DNA of 64,000 bases from Mycobacterium sp. IS-1742 (GTDB taxonomy: Bacteria > Actinomycetota > Actinomycetes > Mycobacteriales > Mycobacteriaceae), in assembly GCF_001500125.1 (NCBI RefSeq), contig NZ_LQIV01000012.1, positions 186,001 through 250,000 on the forward strand, in the 5' to 3' direction. Positions 9,262 to 22,851 of this stretch are shown piece by piece. The position numbers and the translations under genes are program-made. Below the pieces are notes generated by a model. The model was not told the DNA's origin and ran no database searches. It saw nothing but the letters and a program-made list of their open reading frames with translations. How positions within the stretch are numbered: the stretch's first letter is position 1; each line of letters opens with the position of its first letter.

Positions 9262-12200
9262 TCACGACGAACTCGATGCGGCCGAATCACCGGCGAGCGT
9301 GTCGGCGAGGCGCTGAGCCAGCGCCCGGACCGTGGTGATGTCGGTGGATCCGATGCGGATACCGGTCTCGTTCTCGATGCGCGTACGCACTTCCAGCGTG
9401 CCGAGCGAGTCCAGGCCGTACTCGGACAGCGGCCGGTCCGAGTCGACCGACCGGCGCAGGATCAGCCCGATCTGGTCGGCGACCAGTTTGCGCAACCGCC
9501 CCGGCCACTCCTCCTGCGGCAGCTCGAAGAGCTCGGTGAGGAATGCGCTGGTGCCTGCGCCGCCCTGGCCGATCGACGCGAACGCCTCGGCGAACTTGCT
9601 GGTCTGCGCGAACGCCGTCAGCCACGGGGCACCGGCGACCGGCGCGTACCCGCAGTAGCCGCGGTCGTGGCGCAGCAGCGCGTCGAAGGCGTCGGCCCCG
9701 TCGTCGGGCAGGATCGCCATCGCGGTGTCCTCGGCCATCCCCTGGCCCTTGCCGATCTCCGCCCAGGCGCCCCAGGCGATCGCGGAGGCGGGCAGCCCCT
9801 GCGCACGGCGCCAGTGCGTGAACGCATCGAGCCAGCTGTTGGCCGCGGCGTAGGCGCCCTGTCCCGGCGAACCGACCATCGCGGCGGCCGACGAGAACGA
9901 GCAGAACCAGTCCAGACGGTCGCCCTGTCCCGAATCCTGCAGCGCCGTGTGCAGATTCCAGGCGCCGTACACCTTCGGCGCCCAGTCGCGGTCGATCAGC
10001 TCGTCGGTGATGTTGGGCAGCGTCGCGTCCTCGACGACGGCGGCGGCGTGCAGCACGCCGCGCACCGGCAGCCCGGTGGCGTTCGCCGCGGCGATCAGGC
10101 GTCCCGCGGTGGCGGGATCGGCGATGTCGCCCAGCGTCACCTCGACCTCCGTGCCGCCGGCCCGGATGCGGTCGATGACGGCCGCTGCTTCCGCGCCCGG
10201 CGCCGAACGGCCGTTGAGCACGATCCGGCCGCAGCCCGCCGCGCCCATCTTCTCGGCGAGGAACAGGCCGAGCCCGCCCATGCCACCGGTCACGACGTAC
10301 GCACCGTCGCCACGGAAGATCTCGGCGTTCTCCGGCGGAACCACCGCGGTGCTCTGCCCGGTGTGCGGGACGTCGAGCACGAGCTTGCCGGTGTGGCCGG
10401 CCGCGCCCATCACGCGGATCGCGGTCGCACCGTCGGCCAGCGGGTAGTGCGTGGTCTCCGGCACCGGCAGCACGCCGTCCGCGATCTGCTGGTACACCGT
10501 CTCGAGCAGACGGCGCAAAATGCTCGGGTTCGTCAGCGTCAGCAGCGCGAGGTCCACCGCGTAGAACGCCAGGTTGCGCCGGAACGGGAACAGGCCCATC
10601 TTGCTGTCGCCGTAGATGTCGCGCTTGCCGATCTCGACGAAGCGGCCACCGAAGGACAGCAGTTCCAGACCCGCACGCTGGGCGGCGCCCGGCAGCGAGT
10701 TCAGCACGATGTCCACCCCGTAGCCGTCGGTGTCGCGGCGGATCTCATCGGCGAACGCCGTGCTGCGCGAATCGTAGACGTGCTCGATACCCATGTCGCG
10801 CAGCATCTTCCGGCGCTCCGGGCTGCCCGCGGTGGCGTAGATCTCCGCACCCGCGGCCTTGGCGATCGCCACCGCGGCCTGACCCACACCGCCGGTCGCG
10901 GAGTGGATCAGCACCTTGTCGCGGGCGCCGATGCGGGCCAGGTCGTGCAGGCTGTACCAGGCGGTGGCGTGCGCACTGGGCACCGCGGCCGCCTGCTTTT
11001 CCGGCAGTCCCTCGGGCAGCGTGACCGCGAGGTTGGCATCGCAGGTGACGAACGTGGCCCACGCCCCGTTGGCGGAGATGCCCGCGACACGGTCGCCGAT
11101 CCGGTGTTCGGTGACCCCGGGACCCACGCCGGTGACGACACCGGCGAAATCGCCGCCCAGGTTGGGCAGCCGGCCCTCGAAGCTCGGGTAGCGCCCGTAG
11201 GCGACGAGCACGTCGGCGAAGTTCAGGTTCGACGCGGTCACCGAGACCTCGATCTCCCCCGGCCCCGGTGCGACCCGCTCGAAGGCGACGAGCTCGAGCG
11301 ACTCGAGGTCACCGGGGGTGCGGATCTGCAGCCGCATGCCCTGGGTCGCGTGGTCGACGACGGTGGTACGGCGCTCCTCGGGGCGCAGCGGGCTCAACGC
11401 CAGCCGTGCGACATGGAATTCCCCACCGCGCCATGCGGTTTCGTCTTCCTCCGAATCGGAGAGCAGCTGTGCGGCGACCGCGGCGGCATCGGTGGCGCCG
11501 TCGAGGTCGACCTGGGTCGGGCGAAGCGCCGGATGCTCCATCGCGAGCACCCGCAGCAGACCACGCAGGCCGGCCTGTTCGAGGTTGGCGACGTCGTCGG
11601 CGAGCACGGTCTGGGCGTGGTGGGTCAGCACGAACAGCCGCGGCGGCTCGCCGGGGATCTCGGGCAGTTCCCGCGCGATGCGGACCACATGGCGGACGTG
11701 GTCGGCTCCGCGGGCGGGCGCGTCCGCGCCGGCGGCTGCCGGCGCGGTCACCACGACCACACCGCTGTGATGGTCGGCGGTGAGCCGGTCGCGCACCTGC
11801 GCCGCGGTCGCGGCCTGATCGACGTCAGCGGTCCACACCGTCGTGGTCACCGCGGCGTCGGCACCGGTGAGGGCGTCGGCCAACCGGGCGGCCTCCGGCT
11901 GCGCTTCGGCAGAGGTGGCGATCAGCAGCCAGCGCCCCGCGTCCACGTGGTCGGTCTCCGGCCGGTCCTGGGTGCGCCAGTCGATGGTCAGCAGCCGCTC
12001 GTTGAGCAGTCGCTCCCGCTGTCCGCCCGCGGTGGCGCCGCTGCCGAGGCGGAGGCCCTCCACGGTGAGCAGGGACGCACCCTCCTCGTCGAGCACCTCG
12101 ATGTCGGCCTCGACGGCGGCGGCGCTCACGGTGGTGACCGTGACGTAGCAGTAGTGCGCATTGCGCAGCGAAGCGTGCGCGCTGAGCCGGCGCACCCCGA

Positions 12201-15200
12201 GCGGGAGCATCAGCGTCCCGGTGACATCGGCCTGCAGGGCGGAGTGTGCGCCGACCGCCTGGAAGCAGGCGTCGAGCAGCGCCGGGTGGATGCCGTACGC
12301 GCCCTGCTGCGATCGGATCGACCCCGGCAACGCCACCTCGGCGAGGACGGTGTTGCCGCCGTCGTCGCGGGTGTGGGCGGCCACCAGACCGGAGAACGCC
12401 TGCCCGTAGGAGATGCCGCGCTCGGCGAACCAGGCGTGCAGGTCCGCACCTTCGCGCCGCTCGGGATGAGCGGTGAGCAGGTCGTCCACGTCGTAGGCGG
12501 CGGGCGCCTGGGCGGCGTCGTCACCGTGCAGCACGGCCGTGGCCCGGCGCACCTCGGCGCCCTCGTCGTAGGTCTCCACCACGAAGTCGGCCACACCGGG
12601 GCGTTTCACGGTGGCGACCGAGGAGACCGGCGTCTGATCCTCGAGCAGCAGCATCGCCTCGAAGGTGATGTCGCGGACCTCGGCGGAGTCGCCGAACACG
12701 GTGCGGGAGGCGGCCAGCGCCATCTCGCAGTACGCCGCACCGGGCAGCGCCGCCACGTTGTGCACCTGGTGATCGCCCAGCCACGGCTGGGCCGCGGTGC
12801 CCACGTCGACCTGCCACACATGGCGCTCCGGCTCCTCCGGAAGACGCACGTGCGCGCCGAGCAGCGGGTGCACCGCCACCGTGGACCCGCCCTGTGCCTG
12901 CTCCTGGCCGTCGCGGGTCAGCAGAAGCTGGACGTGGGTCCAGGTGGGCAGCGGTGCGTCGACCAGACGGCCGTCGGGGTAGATCACCGAGAAGTCCACT
13001 GCCCCACCGGCGTTGTGGACGTCGGCGACGAAACCCAGCAGACCGTCGGGGGTCTCCTGCTCACGGCGCATCGCGGCCAGCGCGGCCAGGCTCATGTCAA
13101 GGCTGCGGCCGGTCTGATCGACGGCGTGGGTGAGCAGCGGGTGCGGGGCGAGCTCGCCGAACACCCGGAACCCGTCCTCGAGTGCCGCCTGCACGGCCGC
13201 GGAGAACCGCACGGCGTGCCGCAGGTTGTCCACCCAGTAGTAGGCGTCGAACTCGGCCGGATCGCGCGGATCGTAAAGCGTGGCGGAGTAATAAGGGATC
13301 TCGGGCTCCATCGGCTCGAGGTCCTCGAGCACCTCGGTGAGCTCGTCGAGGATCGGGTCGACCTGCGGCGAGTGGGACGCCACGTCGACGGCGACCTCGC
13401 GGGCCATGACACCGCGCGCGTCCCACTCGGCGACGAGTTCGCGGATCGCCTCCTTGGCGCCGCCGACGACGGTGGACTGCGGCGAGGCGACCACGGAGAG
13501 CACCACGTCGCTGATGCCGCGGGCGGCCAGCTCCGAGAGCACCTGCTGCGCAGGCAGTTCCACCGATGCCATCGCACCGGAACCGGCAATCCGGGCCATC
13601 AGCTTCGACCGGCGGCAGATCACCTTGGCGCCGTCCTCGAGGGACAGGCCGCCGGCGACGACGGCCGCGGCCGACTCCCCCATCGAGTGGCCGATCACGG
13701 CGCCGGGGGTCACCCCGTAGGACTTCATGGTGGCCGCGAGCGCGACCTGCACGGCGAAGACCGTGGGCTGCACGCGGTCGATGCCGGTGACCTTCTCCGG
13801 TGCGGACATCGCCTCGGTGACCGAGAATCCGGATTCGCGGGCGATCAGCGGCTCGAGTTCGGCCACGGCGGCGGCGAACACCGGCTCGGTGGCCAGCAGG
13901 CCCTTGCCCATCCCGGCCCACTGCGAACCCTGACCGGAGAACACCCAGACCGGACCGCGCTCGCCCTTGGCGACGGCGGGCTCGTAGGGCGTCTCCCCGT
14001 CGGCGATCTCGCGGAGCGCCTTGATGAGCTCTTCGCGGGTGCTTGCGCTGACGCTGGTGCGCACCGGGCGGTGCCCACGCCGGCGCGCCAGCGTGTAGGC
14101 CAGATCGCGCAGGTCCCCGTCCGACTGGGCGTCGACCCAGTCGGCGAGGCGCGCGGCGGTGCGCCGCAGTTCTTCGGCGGAGGTGGCCGACAGCGGGAAG
14201 AGCATCGCCTTGTCGGTGGGCTCGATGACCGGCGCAGGCGCCTCCGGGGCCTGCTCGAGAACGGTGTGCACGTTGGTGCCGGACAGTCCATAGGAGGAGA
14301 CCGCCGCACGCCGTGGCTGCTGGTCGCCGAGCGGCCAGGGGGTGATCTCCTGCGGGACGAACAGGTTGGTGCTGATACGCGCCATCTCGTCCGGCATGCG
14401 GGTGTAGTGCAGGTTTTGCGGCACGGTGGCGTGCTGCAGGGCCAGGATCGCCTTCATCATGCCGACGGCGCCGGAGGCGGACTGGCCGTGGCCGAAGTTG
14501 GTCTTCACCGCGCCGAGCGCGCACGGCGCGTCGGTGCCGTACACCTGCGCGAGGCTCGCGTACTCGATCGGGTCGCCGACCGGGGTCCCGGTGCCGTGCG
14601 CCTCGACCATGCCGACCGTCGCCGGATCCATGCCGGCGGCGGCCAGTGCGGCCCGGTAGACCGAGACCTGCGCGTCCCGGGACGGTGTGGCGATGTTGAC
14701 GGTGTGACCGTCCTGGTTGGCGGCCGATCCCTTGACCACGGCCAGGATGCGGTCCCCGTCGCGCTGAGCGTCCGCGAGCCGCTTGAACATGAGGATCACC
14801 GAGGCCTCGCCGGAGACGAACCCGTCGGCGTCGACGTCGAAGGCGTGGCAGTGGCCGGTGGGCGAGAGCATGCCCTGGGCGGATCCGGACGACATCTTGC
14901 GCGGCTCGAGCATGATCGAGACGCCGCCTGCGAGCGCCATGTCGCTCTCGCCGTCGTGGAGGCTGCGGCACGCCATGTGGACCGCCAGGAGGCTCGACGA
15001 GCACGCGGAGTCGACCGTGTACGCGGGACCGTGCAGGCCCATCGCGTAGGAGATACGCCCCGAGGCGAGGCTGTAGTTGTTGCCGGTGAAGCCGTAGGGC
15101 CCCTCGATGGCGTTGGCGTCGGCCGCGACGAGCTGGTAGTCACCGTGCGTCATACCGATGAAGACGCCGGTCAGCGATTCGTGCAGGGCGGCCGGGTCGA

Positions 15201-15534
15201 TGCCGGCGTGCTCGACGGCTTCCCAGGCGGTCTCGAGCAGCAGCCGGTGCTGCGGGTCGATGGCGGTCGCTTCGCGCTCGCTGATGCCGAAGAACTCGGC
15301 GTCGAAGCCGGCCACGTCGTCGAGGAAGGCGCCCCACTTCGACACCGATCGTCCCGGGACGCCGGGCTCGGGGTCGTAATACTCCTCGGCATCCCACCGC
15401 TCCAGCGGCACCTCGGTGACGAAGTCGTCCCCGCGCAGCAGCGCCTCCCACAGCCGCTCAGGAGAGTCGATTCCCCCGGGCAGCCGGCAGGCCATTCCGA
15501 TGACGGCGATGGGAGTGACCGGTGCATCGACCAC
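9262..15534 (-). CDS. pks5: MAS/Pks5-type iterative polyketide synthase
   Basis: This 2090-aa single-module reducing synthase has domains in the order KS, AT, DH, ER, KR, ACP. The KS nucleophile is C178 in VDSACSSSL, with His in [10 protein letters not shown] (H313) and NFGHG (H349). The AT Ser is S617 in GHSMGES. The DH motif is [12 protein letters not shown] near 930. ER has [17 protein letters not shown] has [12 protein letters not shown], and ACP has GLDSLGTLE (S2043). Length and order match mycocerosic-acid-synthase-like enzymes, which elongate fatty acyl starters with methylmalonyl-CoA into methyl-branched acids. The adjacent PapA and MmpL suggest the chain is esterified onto an exported trehalose glycolipid, as with Pks5 in LOS. 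It starts at GTG 15534 after AGAAGAGG. The pks5 name rests on neighbourhood; another MAS paralogue is possible. Confidence 0.93.
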   Translation of the reverse strand: MVDAPVTPIAVIGMACRLPGGIDSPERLWEALLRGDDFVTEVPLERWDAEEYYDPEPGVPGRSVSKWGAFLDDVAGFDAEFFGISEREATAIDPQHRLLLETAWEAVEHAGIDPAALHESLTGVFIGMTHGDYQLVAADANAIEGPYGFTGNNYSLASGRISYAMGLHGPAYTVDSACSSSLLAVHMACRSLHDGESDMALAGGVSIMLEPRKMSSGSAQGMLSPTGHCHAFDVDADGFVSGEASVILMFKRLADAQRDGDRILAVVKGSAANQDGHTVNIATPSRDAQVSVYRAALAAAGMDPATVGMVEAHGTGTPVGDPIEYASLAQVYGTDAPCALGAVKTNFGHGQSASGAVGMMKAILALQHATVPQNLHYTRMPDEMARISTNLFVPQEITPWPLGDQQPRRAAVSSYGLSGTNVHTVLEQAPEAPAPVIEPTDKAMLFPLSATSAEELRRTAARLADWVDAQSDGDLRDLAYTLARRRGHRPVRTSVSASTREELIKALREIADGETPYEPAVAKGERGPVWVFSGQGSQWAGMGKGLLATEPVFAAAVAELEPLIARESGFSVTEAMSAPEKVTGIDRVQPTVFAVQVALAATMKSYGVTPGAVIGHSMGESAAAVVAGGLSLEDGAKVICRRSKLMARIAGSGAMASVELPAQQVLSELAARGISDVVLSVVASPQSTVVGGAKEAIRELVAEWDARGVMAREVAVDVASHSPQVDPILDELTEVLEDLEPMEPEIPYYSATLYDPRDPAEFDAYYWVDNLRHAVRFSAAVQAALEDGFRVFGELAPHPLLTHAVDQTGRSLDMSLAALAAMRREQETPDGLLGFVADVHNAGGAVDFSVIYPDGRLVDAPLPTWTHVQLLLTRDGQEQAQGGSTVAVHPLLGAHVRLPEEPERHVWQVDVGTAAQPWLGDHQVHNVAALPGAAYCEMALAASRTVFGDSAEVRDITFEAMLLLEDQTPVSSVATVKRPGVADFVVETYDEGAEVRRATAVLHGDDAAQAPAAYDVDDLLTAHPERREGADLHAWFAERGISYGQAFSGLVAAHTRDDGGNTVLAEVALPGSIRSQQGAYGIHPALLDACFQAVGAHSALQADVTGTLMLPLGVRRLSAHASLRNAHYCYVTVTTVSAAAVEADIEVLDEEGASLLTVEGLRLGSGATAGGQRERLLNERLLTIDWRTQDRPETDHVDAGRWLLIATSAEAQPEAARLADALTGADAAVTTTVWTADVDQAATAAQVRDRLTADHHSGVVVVTAPAAAGADAPARGADHVRHVVRIARELPEIPGEPPRLFVLTHHAQTVLADDVANLEQAGLRGLLRVLAMEHPALRPTQVDLDGATDAAAVAAQLLSDSEEDETAWRGGEFHVARLALSPLRPEERRTTVVDHATQGMRLQIRTPGDLESLELVAFERVAPGPGEIEVSVTASNLNFADVLVAYGRYPSFEGRLPNLGGDFAGVVTGVGPGVTEHRIGDRVAGISANGAWATFVTCDANLAVTLPEGLPEKQAAAVPSAHATAWYSLHDLARIGARDKVLIHSATGGVGQAAVAIAKAAGAEIYATAGSPERRKMLRDMGIEHVYDSRSTAFADEIRRDTDGYGVDIVLNSLPGAAQRAGLELLSFGGRFVEIGKRDIYGDSKMGLFPFRRNLAFYAVDLALLTLTNPSILRRLLETVYQQIADGVLPVPETTHYPLADGATAIRVMGAAGHTGKLVLDVPHTGQSTAVVPPENAEIFRGDGAYVVTGGMGGLGLFLAEKMGAAGCGRIVLNGRSAPGAEAAAVIDRIRAGGTEVEVTLGDIADPATAGRLIAAANATGLPVRGVLHAAAVVEDATLPNITDELIDRDWAPKVYGAWNLHTALQDSGQGDRLDWFCSFSSAAAMVGSPGQGAYAAANSWLDAFTHWRRAQGLPASAIAWGAWAEIGKGQGMAEDTAMAILPDDGADAFDALLRHDRGYCGYAPVAGAPWLTAFAQTSKFAEAFASIGQGGAGTSAFLTELFELPQEEWPGRLRKLVADQIGLILRRSVDSDRPLSEYGLDSLGTLEVRTRIENETGIRIGSTDITTVRALAQRLADTLAGDSAASSSS

Positions 15535-16323
15535 GTGTGCAAACCTCTTCTGAAAACGGGATACGGAAGTTTCGGGACGGAAGAAAATCGATGGTTTCGG
15601 AAATCCAGCACTTTTCGGCGTGCTCCGTCCGCTCCCCTCTGTATCTCTACGGCCTTCGGTGGCGCCGAGTCGGAGCGTAACCGCTCGCGCCGACTCCGGT
15701 GCAAGTACCGAGCAAATCCCCCTCGGCTGTTGCTAGATCAATGTCCGCGGCCAAAACGTTACACGAGCAAGGACAAGATCGCAGTTTCCTCGGCTCGCAG
15801 CGCTTTGACCTGCAGTTATTTCGTTTTTTGACTCTAATGTCAATCTTGGCAGCTTCTTGGGTTCCTCTCAGGTTTTTCGCTACGCAAGAATCCAGCAAAC
15901 ACCATCACCGCACTGATGGCGTTGCTGCAATCGCCTCTGCGGGGCTATTTCGCGCGGCGTCGACGGCGCGGGCCCGCCGTGCGTGATCTTGTTTGAGCAG
16001 CGCACAGCGTTTTTGCGTGCTCAACATCACTGCGGCCAGACAGATGTATCGGGACGGGCCGCGGTGTGCTGAATATGTGCGAAAGACAAGACTTCTGTGA
16101 TTCGGCAACCAGTGGGCGAATAACGATGTTCTCGCGTTTTCGGTCACCAGCAAAGGCATCGGAGCCCGGACGGGGCCGCATACCCGGCAAACGTCAACCG
16201 ACCCGGCAAAAGCGAATTGACCTGTTGGACAACCATTTCCAGGGACAACAAACGTTGTCAGTGAACCTGGTGAAATACCCCACAAATCGCCCCCGGAGGG
16301 GTGCTGAGAGGGGTCTGGCGACG
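15535..16323. other. Long gene-poor spacer with pks promoter region and palindromes
   Basis: These 789 bp separate the pks start from the lipL stop. I see no convincing gene. Base composition is visibly lower in GC than the flanks, with T-rich runs around 15820-15880. Three inverted repeats stand out: TTGAC-N6-GTCAA at 15828-15843, CCATCA-N6-TGATGG at 15903-15920, and a longer hairpin TTGAGCA...TGCTCAA with arms 15993-15999 and 16018-16024. The spacer is the only place for the pks-papA operon promoter, and its composition would suit binding by the AT-seeking nucleoid protein Lsr2, though that is inference. A short GC hairpin (CCCCTCCGGGG on the minus strand) just left of 16300 could terminate lipL. 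Confidence 0.6.
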
Positions 16324-17589
16324 CTACCCGGCAACCGGCTTGGGCACCGCGAACGGCGCTCCCAGGGCCGGTATGACCTGGTATCCACGCCGGCGTGCGC
16401 GGGCCACATCCCGCCGGATGAGCACGTTGAGCCCCGCGAAGGACCCCATGTCGAGGAGCATCGGGGTCAGCAGCCGGTTGTGCACGAAGCCGATCGCCAG
16501 GCCGCTGGACGGGTCGGCCCAGCCGACGGACCCGCCGAGCCCGACGTGGCCGAAGCCGCGCATGAGCCCGAACGGCAGGCTGTGGTACCCGAGGTGGAAG
16601 GCCAGCGGGATCCCGATGTTGCGGTCCGGCCGCAGATTCGGCCTGCCGGTCAAACCGGCTGCGACCTGCGGTGACAGGAACTGCTCGCCGCCGATCTCGC
16701 CACCGTTGGCGATCGCCCCGTACATCCGGGCCAGACCGCGGGCGGTCGCGACGCCGTTGGCGGAGGGTATCTCCGCATCCAGGAACGGGATGTCCCCCTG
16801 CACGACGGCCTTCATGCCCGGGAAATACATCGAGCCGAACATCCCGGAGAACTGCAGCGCGGCGACCTTCGGCGCGACGAGATTGAACACCGGGTTGGCC
16901 ATCGTGCCCTGGGGGGCCAGGATCTGCGCCGCCCTGGTGGCGGCGTGCGCGGGCGGGCGACCCAGGTGCAGACCGTCGGTGTTGAGCGGTCCGGCCAGTT
17001 CGGTGCGGATCAGATCCCCCATCCCCTGCCCGGTGACCGCACGCGCCAGCCCGGAAATCAGCCAGCCGTAGGTCAGCGCGTGATAGGCCGGGCGGCCGTG
17101 AAGCATCCGGTTGACGGGCGCCGCCGCCAGTCGCTCCTCCATCGTCAGGTGGTCGAGGAGGTCCTCCCTGCGCACCCCGTTGAGTTGCGACAGTCCGGCG
17201 CGGTGCCGCATGACGTCGCGAACGGTGATGCCTTCCTTGCCGTTGGCGCCGAACTCGGGCCAGTACCGCGCGACGGGGGCGTCGTAGTCCAGCAGACCCC
17301 GGTCGACCAGTCGGTGGATGACCGTCGAGGCCATGCCCTTGGTCGCGGAGAAGACCATCGCCCCGGTGTCGGCGGTCCAGTACTGCCGCCCGCGGCGGTC
17401 CGAGTAGCCGGTCCACACGTCGACGACCGGCTCTCCGTGCAGGTAGATGCAGAGCGCCCCGCCCCCGAACCGGCGGCCGGGGAACAGCTGCGAGAAGCCC
17501 TGCAGCGTGCACGCGAAGTTCGGGTCCGCGGCACCCTGCACGCCGTGCGGGAGCGCCGCGCTGCGTTCCCGCGTTGAGAGGTTGGTCAC
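16324..17589 (-). CDS. lipL: Beta-lactamase-fold esterase LipL
   Basis: This 421-aa serine hydrolase has the class-C beta-lactamase / DD-peptidase-like fold. The nucleophile motif is SATK (S-x-x-K) in MVFSATKGMAS near residue 93, and a Tyr motif HALTYGWL lies near 190. There is no clear signal peptide. Mycobacterial LipL (Rv1497) is a carboxylesterase of this family, and its neighbour in M. tuberculosis is the meaB homologue, as here (77-bp gap to the meaB stop). It acts on short acyl esters; the natural substrate is not known from sequence. It reads leftwards behind the mutase operon and may be cotranscribed with it or use its own promoter in the A/T-rich 17.59-17.66 kb gap. Confidence 0.9.
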   Translation of the reverse strand: MTNLSTRERSAALPHGVQGAADPNFACTLQGFSQLFPGRRFGGGALCIYLHGEPVVDVWTGYSDRRGRQYWTADTGAMVFSATKGMASTVIHRLVDRGLLDYDAPVARYWPEFGANGKEGITVRDVMRHRAGLSQLNGVRREDLLDHLTMEERLAAAPVNRMLHGRPAYHALTYGWLISGLARAVTGQGMGDLIRTELAGPLNTDGLHLGRPPAHAATRAAQILAPQGTMANPVFNLVAPKVAALQFSGMFGSMYFPGMKAVVQGDIPFLDAEIPSANGVATARGLARMYGAIANGGEIGGEQFLSPQVAAGLTGRPNLRPDRNIGIPLAFHLGYHSLPFGLMRGFGHVGLGGSVGWADPSSGLAIGFVHNRLLTPMLLDMGSFAGLNVLIRRDVARARRRGYQVIPALGAPFAVPKPVAG

Positions 17590-17666
17590 AGTTATGAATT
17601 TAACCCTGCTAGGAGCTAATTAAACAGAGCGTTATTGAAGCGTTAAATACCAGGTCAGGCACGGAA

Positions 17667-18641
17667 TCAGTGGGCGGCGTCGAGGATCTGGCGCGCCGCC
17701 AGCGCCGGAGTCAGCTCACCGTCGCGAACCTGCCGCTCCAGCTCGGCACGAATTCGGCGCACCTCGGGGTGGGTCAGCACCCGGTCGAGCACCGCGTCCC
17801 GCACCATCGACCATGTCCACTCGACCTGCTGCGCGCGGCGGCGGCTGTCGAACTGCCCGGCCTCGCGCAGCACCTCGCGGTGTTCGAGAACCTTGTCCCA
17901 CAACTCGCGTACCCCGTCGTCGTGCAGTGCGCTCATGGTCAGCACCGGCGGCCGCCACAGCGTCTCGCGCGGGTAGATCAGCCGCAGCGCGGCGGTCAGT
18001 TCACGCGCCGCGGACTTCGCCTCGACGGCGTGCTCGCCGTCGGCCTTGTTCACCACCACGATGTCGGCGAGTTCGAGCACCCCCTTCTTGATGCCCTGCA
18101 ACTGATCGCCGGTGCGGGCCAGGGTGAGGAACACGAAGGTGTCGACCATGTTGGACACCGTCACCTCGGACTGCCCCACGCCGACGGTCTCGACGAGGAT
18201 CACGTCGTAACCGGCCGCCTCGAGCAGCACGATCGTCTCGCGGGTCGCCTTCGCGACCCCGCCGAGCGTGCCCGAGGTGGGCGACGGACGGATGTAGGCA
18301 TCGGGATGCACGGCGAGTCTGGCCATCCGGGTCTTGTCCCCGAGGATCGAGCCGCCCGTCCGCGTCGATGACGGGTCGACCGCCAGTACCGCGACCCGGT
18401 GCCCCTGCCCGATCAGGTACATGCCGAGCGCCTCGATCGTCGTGGACTTGCCGACACCCGGCACACCCGTGATGCCGACGTGCATGGCGGAGCCGGCCTC
18501 CGGCATCAACTCCAGCAGCAGCTGCTGGGCCCGGTCGCGGTGGTCGGCCCGCGTCGACTCAACCAGGGTGATCGCCCGCGCGAGTGCCGAGCGGTCGCCG
18601 CCGCGCAGCGCCACGGCGAGTTCGCCGACCGAATGCTTCAT
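17667..18641 (-). CDS. meaB: Methylmalonyl-CoA mutase GTPase chaperone MeaB
   Basis: This 324-aa P-loop GTPase has Walker A GVPGVGKS (residues 59-66), the switch-region motif VDPSSTRTGGSILGDKTRM, VETVGVGQSE and the guanine-specificity motif NKAD. MeaB binds methylmalonyl-CoA mutase, gates loading of adenosylcobalamin and protects or rescues the cofactor. It lies 10 bp after mutB in the same direction, so it belongs to the mutA-mutB-meaB operon. In M. tuberculosis the mazE4/mazF4 toxin-antitoxin pair (Rv1494-Rv1495) lies between mutB and meaB. Here the two are contiguous with no room for it. Confidence 0.96.
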   Translation of the reverse strand: MKHSVGELAVALRGGDRSALARAITLVESTRADHRDRAQQLLLELMPEAGSAMHVGITGVPGVGKSTTIEALGMYLIGQGHRVAVLAVDPSSTRTGGSILGDKTRMARLAVHPDAYIRPSPTSGTLGGVAKATRETIVLLEAAGYDVILVETVGVGQSEVTVSNMVDTFVFLTLARTGDQLQGIKKGVLELADIVVVNKADGEHAVEAKSAARELTAALRLIYPRETLWRPPVLTMSALHDDGVRELWDKVLEHREVLREAGQFDSRRRAQQVEWTWSMVRDAVLDRVLTHPEVRRIRAELERQVRDGELTPALAARQILDAAH

Positions 18642-18651
18642 CTGGCCGGGG

Positions 18652-20910
<2,259 letters not shown>

Positions 20911-20911
20911 C

Positions 20912-22765
20912 TCAGGCCCCCAATCGGGTGAGGAGGTTCGACAACGCCGCGACCGCGTCGATCTTGGCGGTGAGGTAGTCGTCGGGCTTCGGCTCCGCGT
21001 CGGCGACGGACTTCTCGGGGCCGGCGAGGTAGACGCGGGTGACGCCGGCCTCGCGGGCGGCCGCCACCACCGCGGCGGCGTCGGTGCCGTAGCGGGTGTC
21101 GGTGCCGCAGATCACCGCGACCGACGGGCCACCGGCGGCCGACACCGCCTGCGCGACGTCGGCGGCGCCCACGGTCCCCGGGTTGACGGCCTCGATCCCG
21201 CCCGAGGCGAGCAGGTTGGTGGCGAACGTCGCGCGGATGTTGTGCTCGGCGAGCGGCCCCATTGGCAGCAGCAGCACCTTCGGGCGGGCGCCCGTGCTCG
21301 CCAGCACCGCGTCGGACCGGTCACGCAGCGCTTCGAAACCGGCCGCGTAGCGGGCCACGGCGGTGAACGCCTCACCCGGCGGCAGCGCGGGTTCGTCGAT
21401 GTTCGGGTACTCGTTGACACCGGTCAGCGCGGTGCGCCGGTGGGCGATGTCGTCGGCGCGCCGGGCGGCGACGTCGGCGATCTGCTCGGCGACGTGGTCG
21501 TGTGCGGCGACGAAGCCACCGCGGGCCTCGACGTCCTGGAAGTGCGTCCACGCCTGCTCGGCCAGCTGGGCGGTCAGGTCCTCGACGAACCAGGAACCGC
21601 CCCCCGGGTCGAGCACCCGGCCGATGTGGGACTCCTCGAGCAGCAACAGCTGGGTGTTACGGGCGATGCGGCGCGCGAACGCGTCCGAGGTGCCCGGGAA
21701 TCCGCCCGGGATCGCCGCGTCGAACGGGTGCACCAGCACGGTGTCCGCTCCGCCGACACCCGCGGAGAACGCCGCCAGCGTGGTGCGCAGCATGTTCACC
21801 CACGGATCGCGCTGGGCCATCATCGGCAGCGACGACACGGCGTGCACGGTGGCCGCGCCCGCGTCCGCGGCGCCGACGACCTCGCATACCCGCGCCCACA
21901 GCAGCCGGGCCGCCCGCAGCTTCGCGATCGTCATGAACTGGTCGTCGTCGGCGGCGAAGCGGAAGCTGATCTGGCGCACCGCGTCGGCGACGGGCAAGCC
22001 GCCCTGCTCGAGCAGGCGCAGATACGACACCCCGGCCGCGACGGCGCCCGCCAGTTCCCAGGCGGCGCTCGCCCCGCGGTTGTGCAGCGCGGGCCCGTCG
22101 ACGGTGATGGCCCGTACGTGGCCGCCGTAACCGGTGACCTTCGCGGCCGTCGACACGACCTCCGCCACGTCGGGCGCCGGCCGGTCGCTGAACGGTGTGG
22201 TGAGCGGGTCGGCGCCCAGATCCACCGAAAGACGTTCGCGCTGTTCGGCATCGAGGCCGGGCAGCAGGGCCAGCAGGGCTTCGGCGGCGGCGACGTAGTC
22301 GGCGCCCGCCTCGAGCTGAACCGGGACCAGGTCGAGGAACACCGAGTCGAGGAGCCGTCCGAGCTCGGCCGGCGCGACGCCGTCGGCACCGACGCGCAGC
22401 ACCAGCGCGCTGACACCTTCGGTCAGGCCGAGCAGGATCGCGCCGTTGGTCTCGTCCGCGCCGCCCGGTGCGGCCGGGAAGGTCTCGGCGACCTTCCATC
22501 CGGACTTGACGTCACGCAGGGCGTCACCGCCGCGCACGTACGGCCACTGCCCCGGCAGCGACGGCTCGGGCAACTCGTCGAGGCTGGTGTAGAGGGGGCG
22601 GATCGCGAAACCCTCGTAGGTCGGCGAATCGAGCAGCCGGTCGGGTTCGGCGGGCAGGTCCGCGGGGTCCTTGCGGGTGCTCTTGGCCAACACCCCGGCT
22701 ACCGCGGAGCGCCACTGCTCCAGACCGGACTCGACAGCACTGGCCCCCTGCACAGACACCGGCAT
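20912..22765 (-). CDS. mutA: Methylmalonyl-CoA mutase small subunit
   Basis: This 617-aa subunit pairs with MutB as a heterodimer. It keeps the mutase barrel and B12-domain folds but lacks a DxHxxG cobalt-binding motif in the C-terminal part ([25 protein letters not shown]), as expected for the non-catalytic chain. It is first in the mutA-mutB-meaB operon. The start is ATG 22765, and the promoter must lie in the 86 bp separating it from the divergent VTT-domain gene. I looked there for a cobalamin-riboswitch box and saw none. Confidence 0.96.
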   Translation of the reverse strand: MPVSVQGASAVESGLEQWRSAVAGVLAKSTRKDPADLPAEPDRLLDSPTYEGFAIRPLYTSLDELPEPSLPGQWPYVRGGDALRDVKSGWKVAETFPAAPGGADETNGAILLGLTEGVSALVLRVGADGVAPAELGRLLDSVFLDLVPVQLEAGADYVAAAEALLALLPGLDAEQRERLSVDLGADPLTTPFSDRPAPDVAEVVSTAAKVTGYGGHVRAITVDGPALHNRGASAAWELAGAVAAGVSYLRLLEQGGLPVADAVRQISFRFAADDDQFMTIAKLRAARLLWARVCEVVGAADAGAATVHAVSSLPMMAQRDPWVNMLRTTLAAFSAGVGGADTVLVHPFDAAIPGGFPGTSDAFARRIARNTQLLLLEESHIGRVLDPGGGSWFVEDLTAQLAEQAWTHFQDVEARGGFVAAHDHVAEQIADVAARRADDIAHRRTALTGVNEYPNIDEPALPPGEAFTAVARYAAGFEALRDRSDAVLASTGARPKVLLLPMGPLAEHNIRATFATNLLASGGIEAVNPGTVGAADVAQAVSAAGGPSVAVICGTDTRYGTDAAAVVAAAREAGVTRVYLAGPEKSVADAEPKPDDYLTAKIDAVAALSNLLTRLGA

Positions 22766-22851
22766 TCTCCTGTTGTCGCAGCGTGTGACTGACGTATCCG
22801 CCCATCAGGCTAAATGATGGTGGTCACCGCGTTTCCCGCCGGTCGGCCGAC

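Noticed and set aside
9115..15831. A very long open frame (over 2200 codons) on the plus strand opposite the polyketide synthase
   Set aside because: It is the GC-driven mirror of the pks gene: it is rich in Arg, Gly, His and Val with no domain pattern, whereas the minus strand encodes a complete KS-AT-DH-ER-KR-ACP synthase.
15647..15898. A possible 83-codon minus-strand gene in the pks upstream spacer
   Set aside because: No ribosome binding site or family likeness, unusual Arg/Cys-rich product, and it lies in the AT-leaning control region.
22766..22851. A cobalamin riboswitch in front of mutA
   Set aside because: The 86-bp divergent gap is too short for the aptamer and has no B12-box-like sequence.
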